Positions 1-6,048 of a stretch of 7,990 bases of DNA are shown piece after piece. Source of the DNA: Bacteroidota bacterium (lineage in GTDB: Bacteria > Bacteroidota > Bacteroidia > UBA8524); assembly GCA_003531115.1 (NCBI GenBank), contig DQHT01000135.1:78435-86424 (forward strand), written 5' to 3'. The first letter of the stretch is position 1, and every line of letters begins with the position of its first letter. The translations under genes and the position numbers were made by a program. The notes beneath the pieces were generated by a model, which saw nothing but the letters and a program-made list of their open reading frames with translations, had not been told where the DNA came from and did no database searches.

Positions 1-423
1 CTGCAACAAGCCATCCAGCGTTTTAAAGATTCGATGGAAGGCATTGGCAACAATGGAAGCAGCTCGGATAGTGAGGAAAAATTCAGCATGGACCAACGTA
101 TCATGGTGGCAGCTGACGACCGATATGTGCTTATCGAAGTTTCTGAGATCATGTATATCGAAGCATTGGGGAACTATGTACAGATCTATATCGGCCCGGA
201 AAAACGACTCGTAACCTATGGCTCGATCAAAAACTGGTCGAACCGCCTGCCTGAGAAGTTCTTTTTCCAGATCCATCGCTCTACTGTCATCAACCTTGAA
301 TTCCTCGAACGCATAGAAAAATACACCAACGACACAGGAAGAGCCTATCTTAAAGGAAAGCCCGAACCCCTGGAGATCAGCCGGAACTTCTTTAGCTTGA
401 TGAAGAAGACGTTTAAGGTGTAG
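1..423 (+). CDS. LytTR-family response regulator, C-terminal part (5' truncated by window edge)
   Basis: The frame is open from base 1, so the ATG at 34 is probably internal and the gene begins upstream. The first residues (LQQAIQRFK) look like the last helix of a receiver domain, followed by a linker rich in Ser, Asp and Glu (about residues 13-35). Residues from about 36 to 138 form a LytTR DNA-binding domain, with the family landmarks YIEALGNYV, FFFQIHRSTVIN and a closing LEISRNFF. Proteins of this family are cytoplasmic transcription factors, usually phosphorylated by a LytS/YehU-type histidine kinase, and they bind paired direct repeats. The kinase is not in the window. The next two promoters downstream both carry a paired direct repeat of the expected type, so this protein is a natural candidate regulator of them; that link is inference. 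A stand-alone LytTR protein without a receiver domain cannot be fully excluded because the N-terminus is missing. Confidence 0.93.
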   Translation: MQQAIQRFKDSMEGIGNNGSSSDSEEKFSMDQRIMVAADDRYVLIEVSEIMYIEALGNYVQIYIGPEKRLVTYGSIKNWSNRLPEKFFFQIHRSTVINLEFLERIEKYTNDTGRAYLKGKPEPLEISRNFFSLMKKTFKV

Positions 424-430
424 TGTTGAA

Positions 431-540
431 CTGTGGGACTGTTTTACTGTTGGACTGGACTGTAAATAATCTTCTACCAACATAGAAACGAACAATCCTA
501 CAGTCCCACGATCCCACAGTCCCACAGTCCCACAATCCCA
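431..540. repeat. Inverted arrays of an 8-bp repeat (CAGTCCCA / TGGGACTG)
   Basis: Five tandem octamers fill 501-540 exactly: CAGTCCCA, CGATCCCA, CAGTCCCA, CAGTCCCA, CAATCCCA. Facing them, 434-457 reads as three reverse-complement units: TGGGACTG, TTTTACTG, TTGGACTG. The longest perfect inverted match is 12 bp (431-442 with 516-527), so the transcript could fold into a long hairpin between the regulator stop codon and the next promoter. There is no U-tract, so it is not a standard intrinsic terminator. It could still protect or attenuate the upstream mRNA, or be a slippage-prone intergenic repeat. The function is unknown. Confidence 0.8.
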
Positions 541-545
541 CAAAA

Positions 546-580
546 TCCCCACTCACATAGTCAAATCCCCATTCGTATAA
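546..580 (+). promoter_or_regulatory. Paired direct-repeat operator, probable LytTR-type site of gene A
   Basis: Two 15-bp half-sites, TCCCCACTCACATAG (546-560) and TCCCCATTCGTATAA (566-580), repeat with a period of 20 bp, about two helical turns. The same pair recurs at 4203-4237 in front of gene B. Paired direct repeats about two turns apart are the usual LytTR target layout (AgrA and VirR sites are examples), and a LytTR regulator is encoded immediately upstream. The binding protein is inferred, not shown. Confidence 0.68.
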
Positions 581-609
581 ATTCCGCTTCCCGTACATAT
601 TAGTGCAAG

Positions 610-617
610 TATTTTCG
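610..617 (+). promoter_or_regulatory. Candidate -7 element of gene A promoter
   Basis: TATTTTCG matches the Bacteroidota -7 consensus TAnnTTTG with one mismatch. It starts 30 bp after the end of the direct-repeat operator, the same distance as the matching element in front of gene B. Transcription would begin near 621-625, giving a leader of about 20 nt before the ATG at 642. No convincing -33 TTTG is visible, which fits an activator-dependent promoter. Confidence 0.4.
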
Positions 618-641
618 TCGCTCCTTTTAAAATTGAGGAAA

Positions 642-3600
642 ATGAGAAAACTAATTTACGCGATTCTTAGCCTGTTTTCATTACTTAGCCTGTCCATGAC
701 ACAGGAAGTAAATGCGCAATCCCTGCGCATGGATGTACGGAATCAACAATACAGCGGTGATACCTTGTTTTTTGATATCTATCTTTCCAGAAACGGTGGT
801 TCTGCTGATTATTACCTCGGTGATGCCGACTTTGTGCTGAACTACAACAATGCCAATTTTTCTACACCCACTATAGGCTATGTAAGTGGCTCTAACGTTC
901 TAAAGAACCACACCGGATCAGCAACTTCAACCTATAACGGCAATATAGCCGCCGCGCTGGGATCCTCAAATCCGAATACAAACAAGATCATGATCAACGT
1001 GCTGCAGCCTTCATTCGGGAACCAAACCCAGTTTGAATCCAATATCGCACGGATCGATACAAACCAACTTACCCACCGTTTAGGAACCTTCTGGATAAAA
1101 GGACTTCAGGATAAAACACAATCTCCCAGTTTGACCTGGGTAACTGCCGGTGCAGGAATTCGTACTACAGTTTATACGCTCAATACTTCCACCCCGTGGA
1201 AGTCTAACAGAATTAGCAGCCTTGACGCCAATAATCCGACCATCGGCACAGAACCGAGCACGCAGGTTACAGCCATGTCTGTAACAACCAAGACCGATAC
1301 GTCCATCAGCCTCTCCTGGACGAGGGGTAACGGTAATGATGTAGTCGTATTGGCCAAACAAGGATCAGCCGTTGGAACCGACCTGCCTACAGACGGGATC
1401 GCCTACGATGCAGATTCATTTGGCGTAGGATCTCAGATCGGCAGCACCGGCGTTTATGTGGTATATCGCGGAACAGCAACAAGCACTACAGTACTGAAGC
1501 TCGATCCTGAAACCCATTATTATTTTGCCGCCGTAGAAGTATATGGAGAAAACGGACACAATGAAAACTACCGTGCTTCTTCACCTGCAACCGCCAATGA
1601 TACCACCAAGGCCGGAGAACCCGGTACTTCGGCTACCAACCTTCAAATTACTGCATTCACCACCACTACCCTCGATCTGTCGTGGACAAATGGAAGTGGA
1701 GCGAACCGCATCGTTGTAGCCAAGTCAGGATCCGCCGTTTCGGTTAATCCGACAGATGCTGTTGCCTATACAGCTGATGGCGACTTCACTGCCGGTGAGG
1801 ATCTTGGATCAGGAAATATCGTAGTATATGATGGTAGCGGAAGCACCGCCAGCATCAGCGGACTCACTGCGAATACCGAATACCATTTTGCGGTTTACGA
1901 ATACAATGGTAGCAATGGAGCACGAAACTATAAAATCGATACGCCTGCGGTTAATGACAGGTTCACCCTGCAAACAGAGCCTACCACGGCTTCTATCGAT
2001 GCTGATTTCTCCAATATCGCACCTACATCTATGACCTTCAGTTTCACAGGAGGTAACGGAGCTAAACGGATCATTTTGATACACTCAGGAGCCGCCGTTG
2101 ATGCTGACCCTGCTGATGGAGAAGAATATACCGCATCCACAACTTTTGCGGGTGGCGACACACTGGGTACAGGGAACTATGTGATCTATGCAGCAGACAG
2201 CAACTTTGTAACGGTTACCGGTTTAACAGCGAATACCACGTATCACTACGAAGTATTCGAATACAACGGAACCGGCGAAGCAGCCAATTACCTGACTTCT
2301 TCTACCCTCACCGGCAGCAAAACAACAACAGAAGCTGAGCCTGCTACATCTGCCACCGCTCTTACATTTACCGCCTTCTCAACTACAACACTGGACCTGA
2401 GCTGGACCAATGGAGATGGTGCCAACAGGATCGTAGTAGCCCGCGCTACTTCGGCAGTCGACTTTACACCGGTTGATACCAACGCATACACGGCCAATGC
2501 TTCCTTCAGTTCAGGAACAGGCCTGGGCGGAAGCAATGATAACTATGTGGTATACAATGGCTCCGGATCTTCTGTTCAGGTAACGAACCTCACACCGAAC
2601 ACCGAATACCACTTCGCTGTATACGAATACAATGGTAGCGGCGGGGCTCAAAACTATAAAATTGATACCCCTGCTGTAAACGACAGGTTTACCCTGCAAA
2701 CAGAGCCTACCGTTGCCTCAAGCGGACCGGCATTTACCAGCATTTCAACAACAGGTATGACTTTCCATTTTACAGATGGAGATGGTGCCAACCGGATTAT
2801 CCTGATCCACGCAGGCGCCGCTGTTGACGCTGACCCTGTTGATGGAACCGCCTATACTGCTAACTCGGCCTACTCAAGTGGAGATCAGATTGGCACAGGT
2901 AATTATGTGGTTTATGCTGGCTCAGATACCTTTGTGTCTGTTACCGGATTAACCGCCAACACCACCTACCATTACGAAGTATTTGAGGTGAATGGTTCAG
3001 GAGAATCCAATAACTACCTGACTTCTTCATCCCTGGTAGCCGACGAGATCACCCTGCAATCCGCTCCGACCATACCGGCTTCTTTGCTGACCATCAGCAA
3101 TGTTACGACCAATTCAATGGGACTCCGCTGGACCAAAGGAAACGGAGACGCCCGTGTAGTGGTAGCCCGAGCTGTAAGTACGGTTTCCTCCGACCCTGTT
3201 AATGGTACAACCTATACGGCAAACGCGACTTTCGGTAGTGGCGACACCGTATCTGCCGGACAATACATCGTGTATGACGGAACGGATAGTGTCATTACGG
3301 TTACCGGACTTTCACAGGATACTTCCTATTTCTTTGCGGTTTACGAATACAACGGAACAGCAGGAAGCCAAAACTACCTGACTACAACACCGGCCACTGC
3401 CGACTCCAATACCGCTATCCAGTTGAACATTACCGCCTTGCTTGAAGGTCCGTTTAACGGCACTACCATGGATACGGTATTGAATGAGATCGATTCTATT
3501 CCTTTGTCCCAACCTTATAATACCGCTCCATGGAACTATGCGGGTACGGAAAATATCACGGCCGTTCCTTATGACGTGGTTGACTGGGTATATGTTCAGG

Positions 3601-4088
3601 TACGGAGAGCAGCTACTGCAGCTGGTGCACTCACCGACAGTGTGGTAGCTGAGCAGGCCGGATTCCTGATGGCCGATGGTCTTATTATGGACAGCACCGG
3701 TGTAACGGAAATGAAATTGCACCCAAGCCAGGCTGGATATGGCCAACTCTACGTAGTGGTATATCACAGAAATCACATTGGGGTGATGTCTGCAACAACC
3801 ATGAGCTATAGCAGCGACAGTAGCGGATTTGTATTCGACTTCACTACAGGTGCGGGACAAGCTTACGGAACTGCCGCCCTGGTATTGTCAGGTAGCAGGT
3901 ATGTTATGTACACCGGTAATGCCGACGCCTCAGGTTCGGCCATTGATGCCGACGACCGTGATGCGGCGTGGGATGCCCGAAACGCTTACGGATACAGACA
4001 GGAAGACGTGAATATGGATGGTAATGTAACAAGCTCCGACCGGAGTGCGGTATACAACAATACCGGACAAGACGAGCAAATTCCATAA
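642..4088 (+). CDS. Gene A: secreted modular protein, cohesin-like domain + six FnIII-like repeats + dockerin-like tail (1148 aa)
   Basis: The ATG at 642 is chosen because MRKLIYAILSLFSLLSLS begins a clear signal peptide ending near NAQ (residue 26); an upstream GTG at 603 would add 13 unlikely residues and cover the candidate promoter. A GAGG lies only 3 nt before the ATG, so ribosome-binding signals are weak. Residues about 27-200 form a beta-rich cohesin-like domain (DADFVLNYNNANF, LGTFWIKG). Six FnIII-like repeats of about 120 residues start near 203, 325, 445, 565, 687 and 807, most with a WTxGxG motif. Residues 928-1148 match the C-terminal module of gene B (QPYNTAPWNYAGTEN, VVYHRNHIGVMS). 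They end in a dockerin-like pair: loop 1 (N1093 to D1105) is degenerate with one extra residue, while loop 2 is canonical (D1122, N1124, D1126, D1133). The protein ends in QIP, and no type IX sorting domain is recognisable. The likely role is an extracellular adhesin or scaffold; ligand and function are unknown. An intrinsic terminator follows. Confidence 0.9.
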   Translation: MRKLIYAILSLFSLLSLSMTQEVNAQSLRMDVRNQQYSGDTLFFDIYLSRNGGSADYYLGDADFVLNYNNANFSTPTIGYVSGSNVLKNHTGSATSTYNGNIAAALGSSNPNTNKIMINVLQPSFGNQTQFESNIARIDTNQLTHRLGTFWIKGLQDKTQSPSLTWVTAGAGIRTTVYTLNTSTPWKSNRISSLDANNPTIGTEPSTQVTAMSVTTKTDTSISLSWTRGNGNDVVVLAKQGSAVGTDLPTDGIAYDADSFGVGSQIGSTGVYVVYRGTATSTTVLKLDPETHYYFAAVEVYGENGHNENYRASSPATANDTTKAGEPGTSATNLQITAFTTTTLDLSWTNGSGANRIVVAKSGSAVSVNPTDAVAYTADGDFTAGEDLGSGNIVVYDGSGSTASISGLTANTEYHFAVYEYNGSNGARNYKIDTPAVNDRFTLQTEPTTASIDADFSNIAPTSMTFSFTGGNGAKRIILIHSGAAVDADPADGEEYTASTTFAGGDTLGTGNYVIYAADSNFVTVTGLTANTTYHYEVFEYNGTGEAANYLTSSTLTGSKTTTEAEPATSATALTFTAFSTTTLDLSWTNGDGANRIVVARATSAVDFTPVDTNAYTANASFSSGTGLGGSNDNYVVYNGSGSSVQVTNLTPNTEYHFAVYEYNGSGGAQNYKIDTPAVNDRFTLQTEPTVASSGPAFTSISTTGMTFHFTDGDGANRIILIHAGAAVDADPVDGTAYTANSAYSSGDQIGTGNYVVYAGSDTFVSVTGLTANTTYHYEVFEVNGSGESNNYLTSSSLVADEITLQSAPTIPASLLTISNVTTNSMGLRWTKGNGDARVVVARAVSTVSSDPVNGTTYTANATFGSGDTVSAGQYIVYDGTDSVITVTGLSQDTSYFFAVYEYNGTAGSQNYLTTTPATADSNTAIQLNITALLEGPFNGTTMDTVLNEIDSIPLSQPYNTAPWNYAGTENITAVPYDVVDWVYVQVRRAATAAGALTDSVVAEQAGFLMADGLIMDSTGVTEMKLHPSQAGYGQLYVVVYHRNHIGVMSATTMSYSSDSSGFVFDFTTGAGQAYGTAALVLSGSRYVMYTGNADASGSAIDADDRDAAWDARNAYGYRQEDVNMDGNVTSSDRSAVYNNTGQDEQIP
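1248..3422 (+). repeat. Six tandem FnIII-like coding repeats (360-366 bp each)
   Basis: Repeat starts are at about 1248, 1614, 1974, 2334, 2700 and 3060. Repeats 1, 2, 4 and 6 are W-type (for example LSWTNGSGANRIVVA). Repeats 3 and 5 replace the Trp with Phe and carry RIILIH plus AAVDADP. Repeats 2 and 4 share the ending NYKIDTPAVNDRFTLQTEP, and repeats 3 and 5 share TGLTANTTYHYEVFE. The order is therefore W, (W-F), (W-F), W, which points to duplication of a two-repeat cassette. Such DNA is prone to recombination and to assembly collapse. Confidence 0.88.
1614..3059 (+). repeat. Tandem duplication of a two-FnIII cassette (about 720 bp unit)
   Basis: The unit 1614-2333 (repeats 2-3) corresponds to 2334-3059 (repeats 4-5). 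As a sample, 1905-1985 and 2631-2711 lie 726 bp apart and match at 69 of 81 bases by hand count, with many differences at third codon positions. This suggests an older duplication kept under protein-level selection rather than a fresh copy. Confidence 0.75.
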
Positions 4089-4108
4089 CTCAGAAATAGT
4101 ATATAATG

Positions 4109-4140
4109 AAAAAAGAGCATCGATTTGATGCTCTTTTTTT
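4109..4140 (+). terminator. Rho-independent terminator after gene A
   Basis: GAGCATC (4115-4121) pairs with GATGCTC (4127-4133) around a 5-nt loop. It is preceded by six A and followed by seven T, so the stem can extend through A-U pairs and the structure could act in both directions. It begins 20 bp after the stop codon of gene A and separates A from the gene B-C unit. Confidence 0.93.
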
Positions 4141-4202
4141 GTTTCCCTGTTCACACATTGACCTTTCAGAACCCTAATGTTTACGCCAAATACAAGGTTT
4201 TT

Positions 4203-4237
4203 TCCCCACTTATATAAGCCTGCCGCCATTCATATAA
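4203..4237 (+). promoter_or_regulatory. Paired direct-repeat operator, probable LytTR-type site of gene B
   Basis: Half-sites TCCCCACTTATATAA (4203-4217) and CCGCCATTCATATAA (4223-4237) have a 20-bp period and align without gaps to 546-580 in front of gene A. First half-sites share CCCCACT and second half-sites share CCATTC, so each position in the pair keeps its own identity. The consensus of all four is TCCCCAYTYRYATAR. The site lies 44 bp before the ATG of gene B. Recognition by the LytTR regulator at the window start is inferred. Confidence 0.68.
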
Positions 4238-4266
4238 AAGTAATATTTCCGGGTAAAGAATTGATC

Positions 4267-4274
4267 CATTTTTG
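4267..4274 (+). promoter_or_regulatory. Candidate -7 element of gene B promoter
   Basis: CATTTTTG matches TAnnTTTG with one mismatch and starts exactly 30 bp after the operator, as in gene A. Taken at face value, transcription would begin within a few bases of the ATG at 4281, giving a nearly leaderless mRNA. Short T-rich sequences match this consensus easily, so the call depends on the shared spacing. Confidence 0.38.
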
Positions 4275-4280
4275 AACTTC

Positions 4281-6035
4281 ATGAAAGGGGGAATTTTCGT
4301 AGTAATGACACTGCTAATGAGCTTCATCTCTTTGCGCTCCTTTGCCGTTAATGCGGATGTGCTTGTACGGAACCAACGTTTCGGACATGATACCCTTTTT
4401 TTCGATCTCTATTTACAGGCTACTGACACCAACAGCCTCTACCTTTCCAATTCCGATTTTATCCTGAATTTCAGCGAAGCCAATTTTACAAACCCGCAAC
4501 TTAACTACCTCAGCGGGAGTACCGAATTGTACAATGCATACGGAAACGCTACCAACTCCTACGACTCAAATTTTGGAACCCGTATCGATTCGGATGGCTT
4601 GAACGCCTATAAACTTATGATCTTTGTCCAGCTGCCTGTTTATTCGAACCAGACCGATTTTTTAACCAAGATCGCCCGTATCGACCAGCAGGAGCTAACC
4701 CATAAACTGGGCACCTTTTATATTACCGGAGCCACAACTTTAAATGCCAATCCGCAAATTAGCTGGGTAACATCCGGAGGAGGGCTGTTGTTGAAGGTAA
4801 ATCACCGCGACAGTGTTACCCTGGCAAAATCTGCAGCCGTTATCAATGCCGTAAATCCTGCCATTGAAACTGAACCCGCTCAACAAGCCAGCTCACTTGC
4901 CATCACAGCCACCTCGAGCACCAGCCTAAGCCTGAGCTGGACGGCAGGAAGCGGTAGCGGAAGGATCTTATTTATTAAAGAAGGAAGCGCGATCAGCACC
5001 CTGCCGGTCGACGGATTAACCTATACCCCGAATACCGAATACGCCATTGGCGACCAGATCGGAACAACAGGAGCATACAGTGTTTTCAAAGGAACGGGAA
5101 CTTCTGTTACTGTAACCGGACTCACCGCCAATACTACCTACCATTTTGCCCTGATGGAATACGAGGGCGACAACGGCTGGAGCGAAAATTACCTTCAGAC
5201 GAATCCGGATACCCTTTCGGAAACCACCGACGGACTCTTTATTACCGCCAATGTGAAGGTGTTTTTACAAGGTCCCTACAATACTTCTACAGGGCTGATG
5301 AACACCGCCTTGCGCATGGGCAACAGTTTTGGAACAACAAATTTACTCCCCTCCGCCCAACCCTATTCCGGTACGCCCTGGAGTTATACTGGAACAGAGA
5401 ATGTCGACACTGCTAACCATCCTTCCAATGCGGTTGATTGGGTTTTGGTTGAGCTCCGAAGCACCTACAACGGCTCAGCCGTTAGTGGCGGAAGAGCAGC
5501 GGGCTTTTTATTATCCGATGGAAGTATCATGGATACCAATGGGGTAGACCAGATCCGCTTCTGGAATGTGAATCCAGGATACTATTACGTGGTGATCAAG
5601 CATAGGAATCATTTGCCGGTGATGTCAAGAGATAGTATTTCTTTAGGAACTACATCCAGCCTCTATGATTTTACGAACGGTGGGCAGGGAAGAGCGTATG
5701 GGACGGATACGACGACTTTCAGACTTAAACCTATGTCAGTCATGACTACCGGAATATACGGCATGAGAGGCGGAGATGGTGGTGGTTCCGTTACTTATCA
5801 GGTTCGTTACAATGGCGGTGGCTTGAATGATCGTGTGGCAATGCTAAATTTTTCAGGGGGAGCAGGTCTTTCCAGTACGCCGAAGAATAACATTTACTCT
5901 AGACTTGACCTAAACCTTGACAGACAGAGCCGATACAATGGTGGCGGTCTAAATGATCGTACCAGACTCTTAGGATATGTCGGCGGTGCGGCTAACAGTT
6001 CTACCCCTTTAACTATACAAATTCCCAATCCATAA
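4281..6035 (+). CDS. Gene B: secreted paralogue of gene A with one FnIII-like repeat and RYNGGGLNDR tail (584 aa)
   Basis: The ATG at 4281 opens a signal peptide (MKGGIFVVMTLLMSFISL, cleavage near residue 22-25). An in-frame TTG at 4272 overlaps the candidate promoter and adds nothing. Residues about 26-196 match the cohesin-like domain of gene A (DVLVRNQRFGHDTLFFDLYL against MDVRNQQYSGDTLFFDIYL). One FnIII-like repeat spans about 197-318 and most resembles repeat 1 of gene A. Residues 319-584 align with gene A's C-terminal module (QPYSGTPWSYTGTENV, DWVLVELRS, KHRNHLPVMS). They then diverge into a different dockerin-like tail with two RYNGGGLNDR motifs (509-518 and 551-560). Before the second motif lies a D543-x-N545-x-D547 loop start; the first loop (GDGGGSV) is more degenerate. 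The protein ends QIPNP without a recognisable type IX sorting domain. It is probably an extracellular structural or adhesive protein. Gene C follows after 13 bp with no terminator, suggesting one operon. Confidence 0.9.
   Translation: MKGGIFVVMTLLMSFISLRSFAVNADVLVRNQRFGHDTLFFDLYLQATDTNSLYLSNSDFILNFSEANFTNPQLNYLSGSTELYNAYGNATNSYDSNFGTRIDSDGLNAYKLMIFVQLPVYSNQTDFLTKIARIDQQELTHKLGTFYITGATTLNANPQISWVTSGGGLLLKVNHRDSVTLAKSAAVINAVNPAIETEPAQQASSLAITATSSTSLSLSWTAGSGSGRILFIKEGSAISTLPVDGLTYTPNTEYAIGDQIGTTGAYSVFKGTGTSVTVTGLTANTTYHFALMEYEGDNGWSENYLQTNPDTLSETTDGLFITANVKVFLQGPYNTSTGLMNTALRMGNSFGTTNLLPSAQPYSGTPWSYTGTENVDTANHPSNAVDWVLVELRSTYNGSAVSGGRAAGFLLSDGSIMDTNGVDQIRFWNVNPGYYYVVIKHRNHLPVMSRDSISLGTTSSLYDFTNGGQGRAYGTDTTTFRLKPMSVMTTGIYGMRGGDGGGSVTYQVRYNGGGLNDRVAMLNFSGGAGLSSTPKNNIYSRLDLNLDRQSRYNGGGLNDRTRLLGYVGGAANSSTPLTIQIPNP
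5805..5960 (+). repeat. Duplicated RYNGGGLNDR-coding motif in gene B tail
   Basis: The 30-bp segments 5805-5834 and 5931-5960 encode the same ten residues, RYNGGGLNDR, 126 bp apart, and differ mainly at silent positions. Each follows an Asp/Gly-rich loop, so the pair looks like the two halves of a dockerin-like repeat in which this motif replaces the usual second half of the EF-hand. Confidence 0.7.
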
Positions 6036-6048
6036 TAAAGACTTAGCT

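Noticed and set aside
34..36. ATG at 34 as the true start of the LytTR gene
   Set aside because: The frame is open to base 1 and the upstream residues look like the last helix of a receiver domain; there is no ribosome-binding signal.
501..540. CRISPR-like array
   Set aside because: The units are 8 bp and contiguous with no spacers, so this is a simple tandem repeat.
413..598. Minus-strand 61-codon frame over the octamer array
   Set aside because: Its Cys/Trp/Gly-rich translation comes only from reading the octamer repeats in reverse; there is no start signal and it overlaps the operator.
603..641. GTG start for gene A, 13 codons upstream of the chosen ATG
   Set aside because: It would place extra residues before a clean signal peptide and overlap the candidate -7 element; the ATG at 642 gives a normal N-terminus.
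3312..3860. Minus-strand 182-codon frame inside gene A
   Set aside because: It lies wholly antisense to a well-supported coding region, shows no recognisable domain, and is a by-product of the codon bias there.
3930..4229. Minus-strand 99-codon frame across the end of gene A and the terminator
   Set aside because: It runs through the terminator hairpin and the operator and has no recognisable protein features.
4272..4280. TTG start for gene B
   Set aside because: It adds three residues only, overlaps the TAnnTTTG-like element, and the ATG at 4281 already begins the signal peptide.
6022..6035. Third copy of the operator half-site before gene C (TTCCCAATCCATAA)
   Set aside because: It is a single, poorer match inside the last codons of gene B with no partner 20 bp away, so probably chance.
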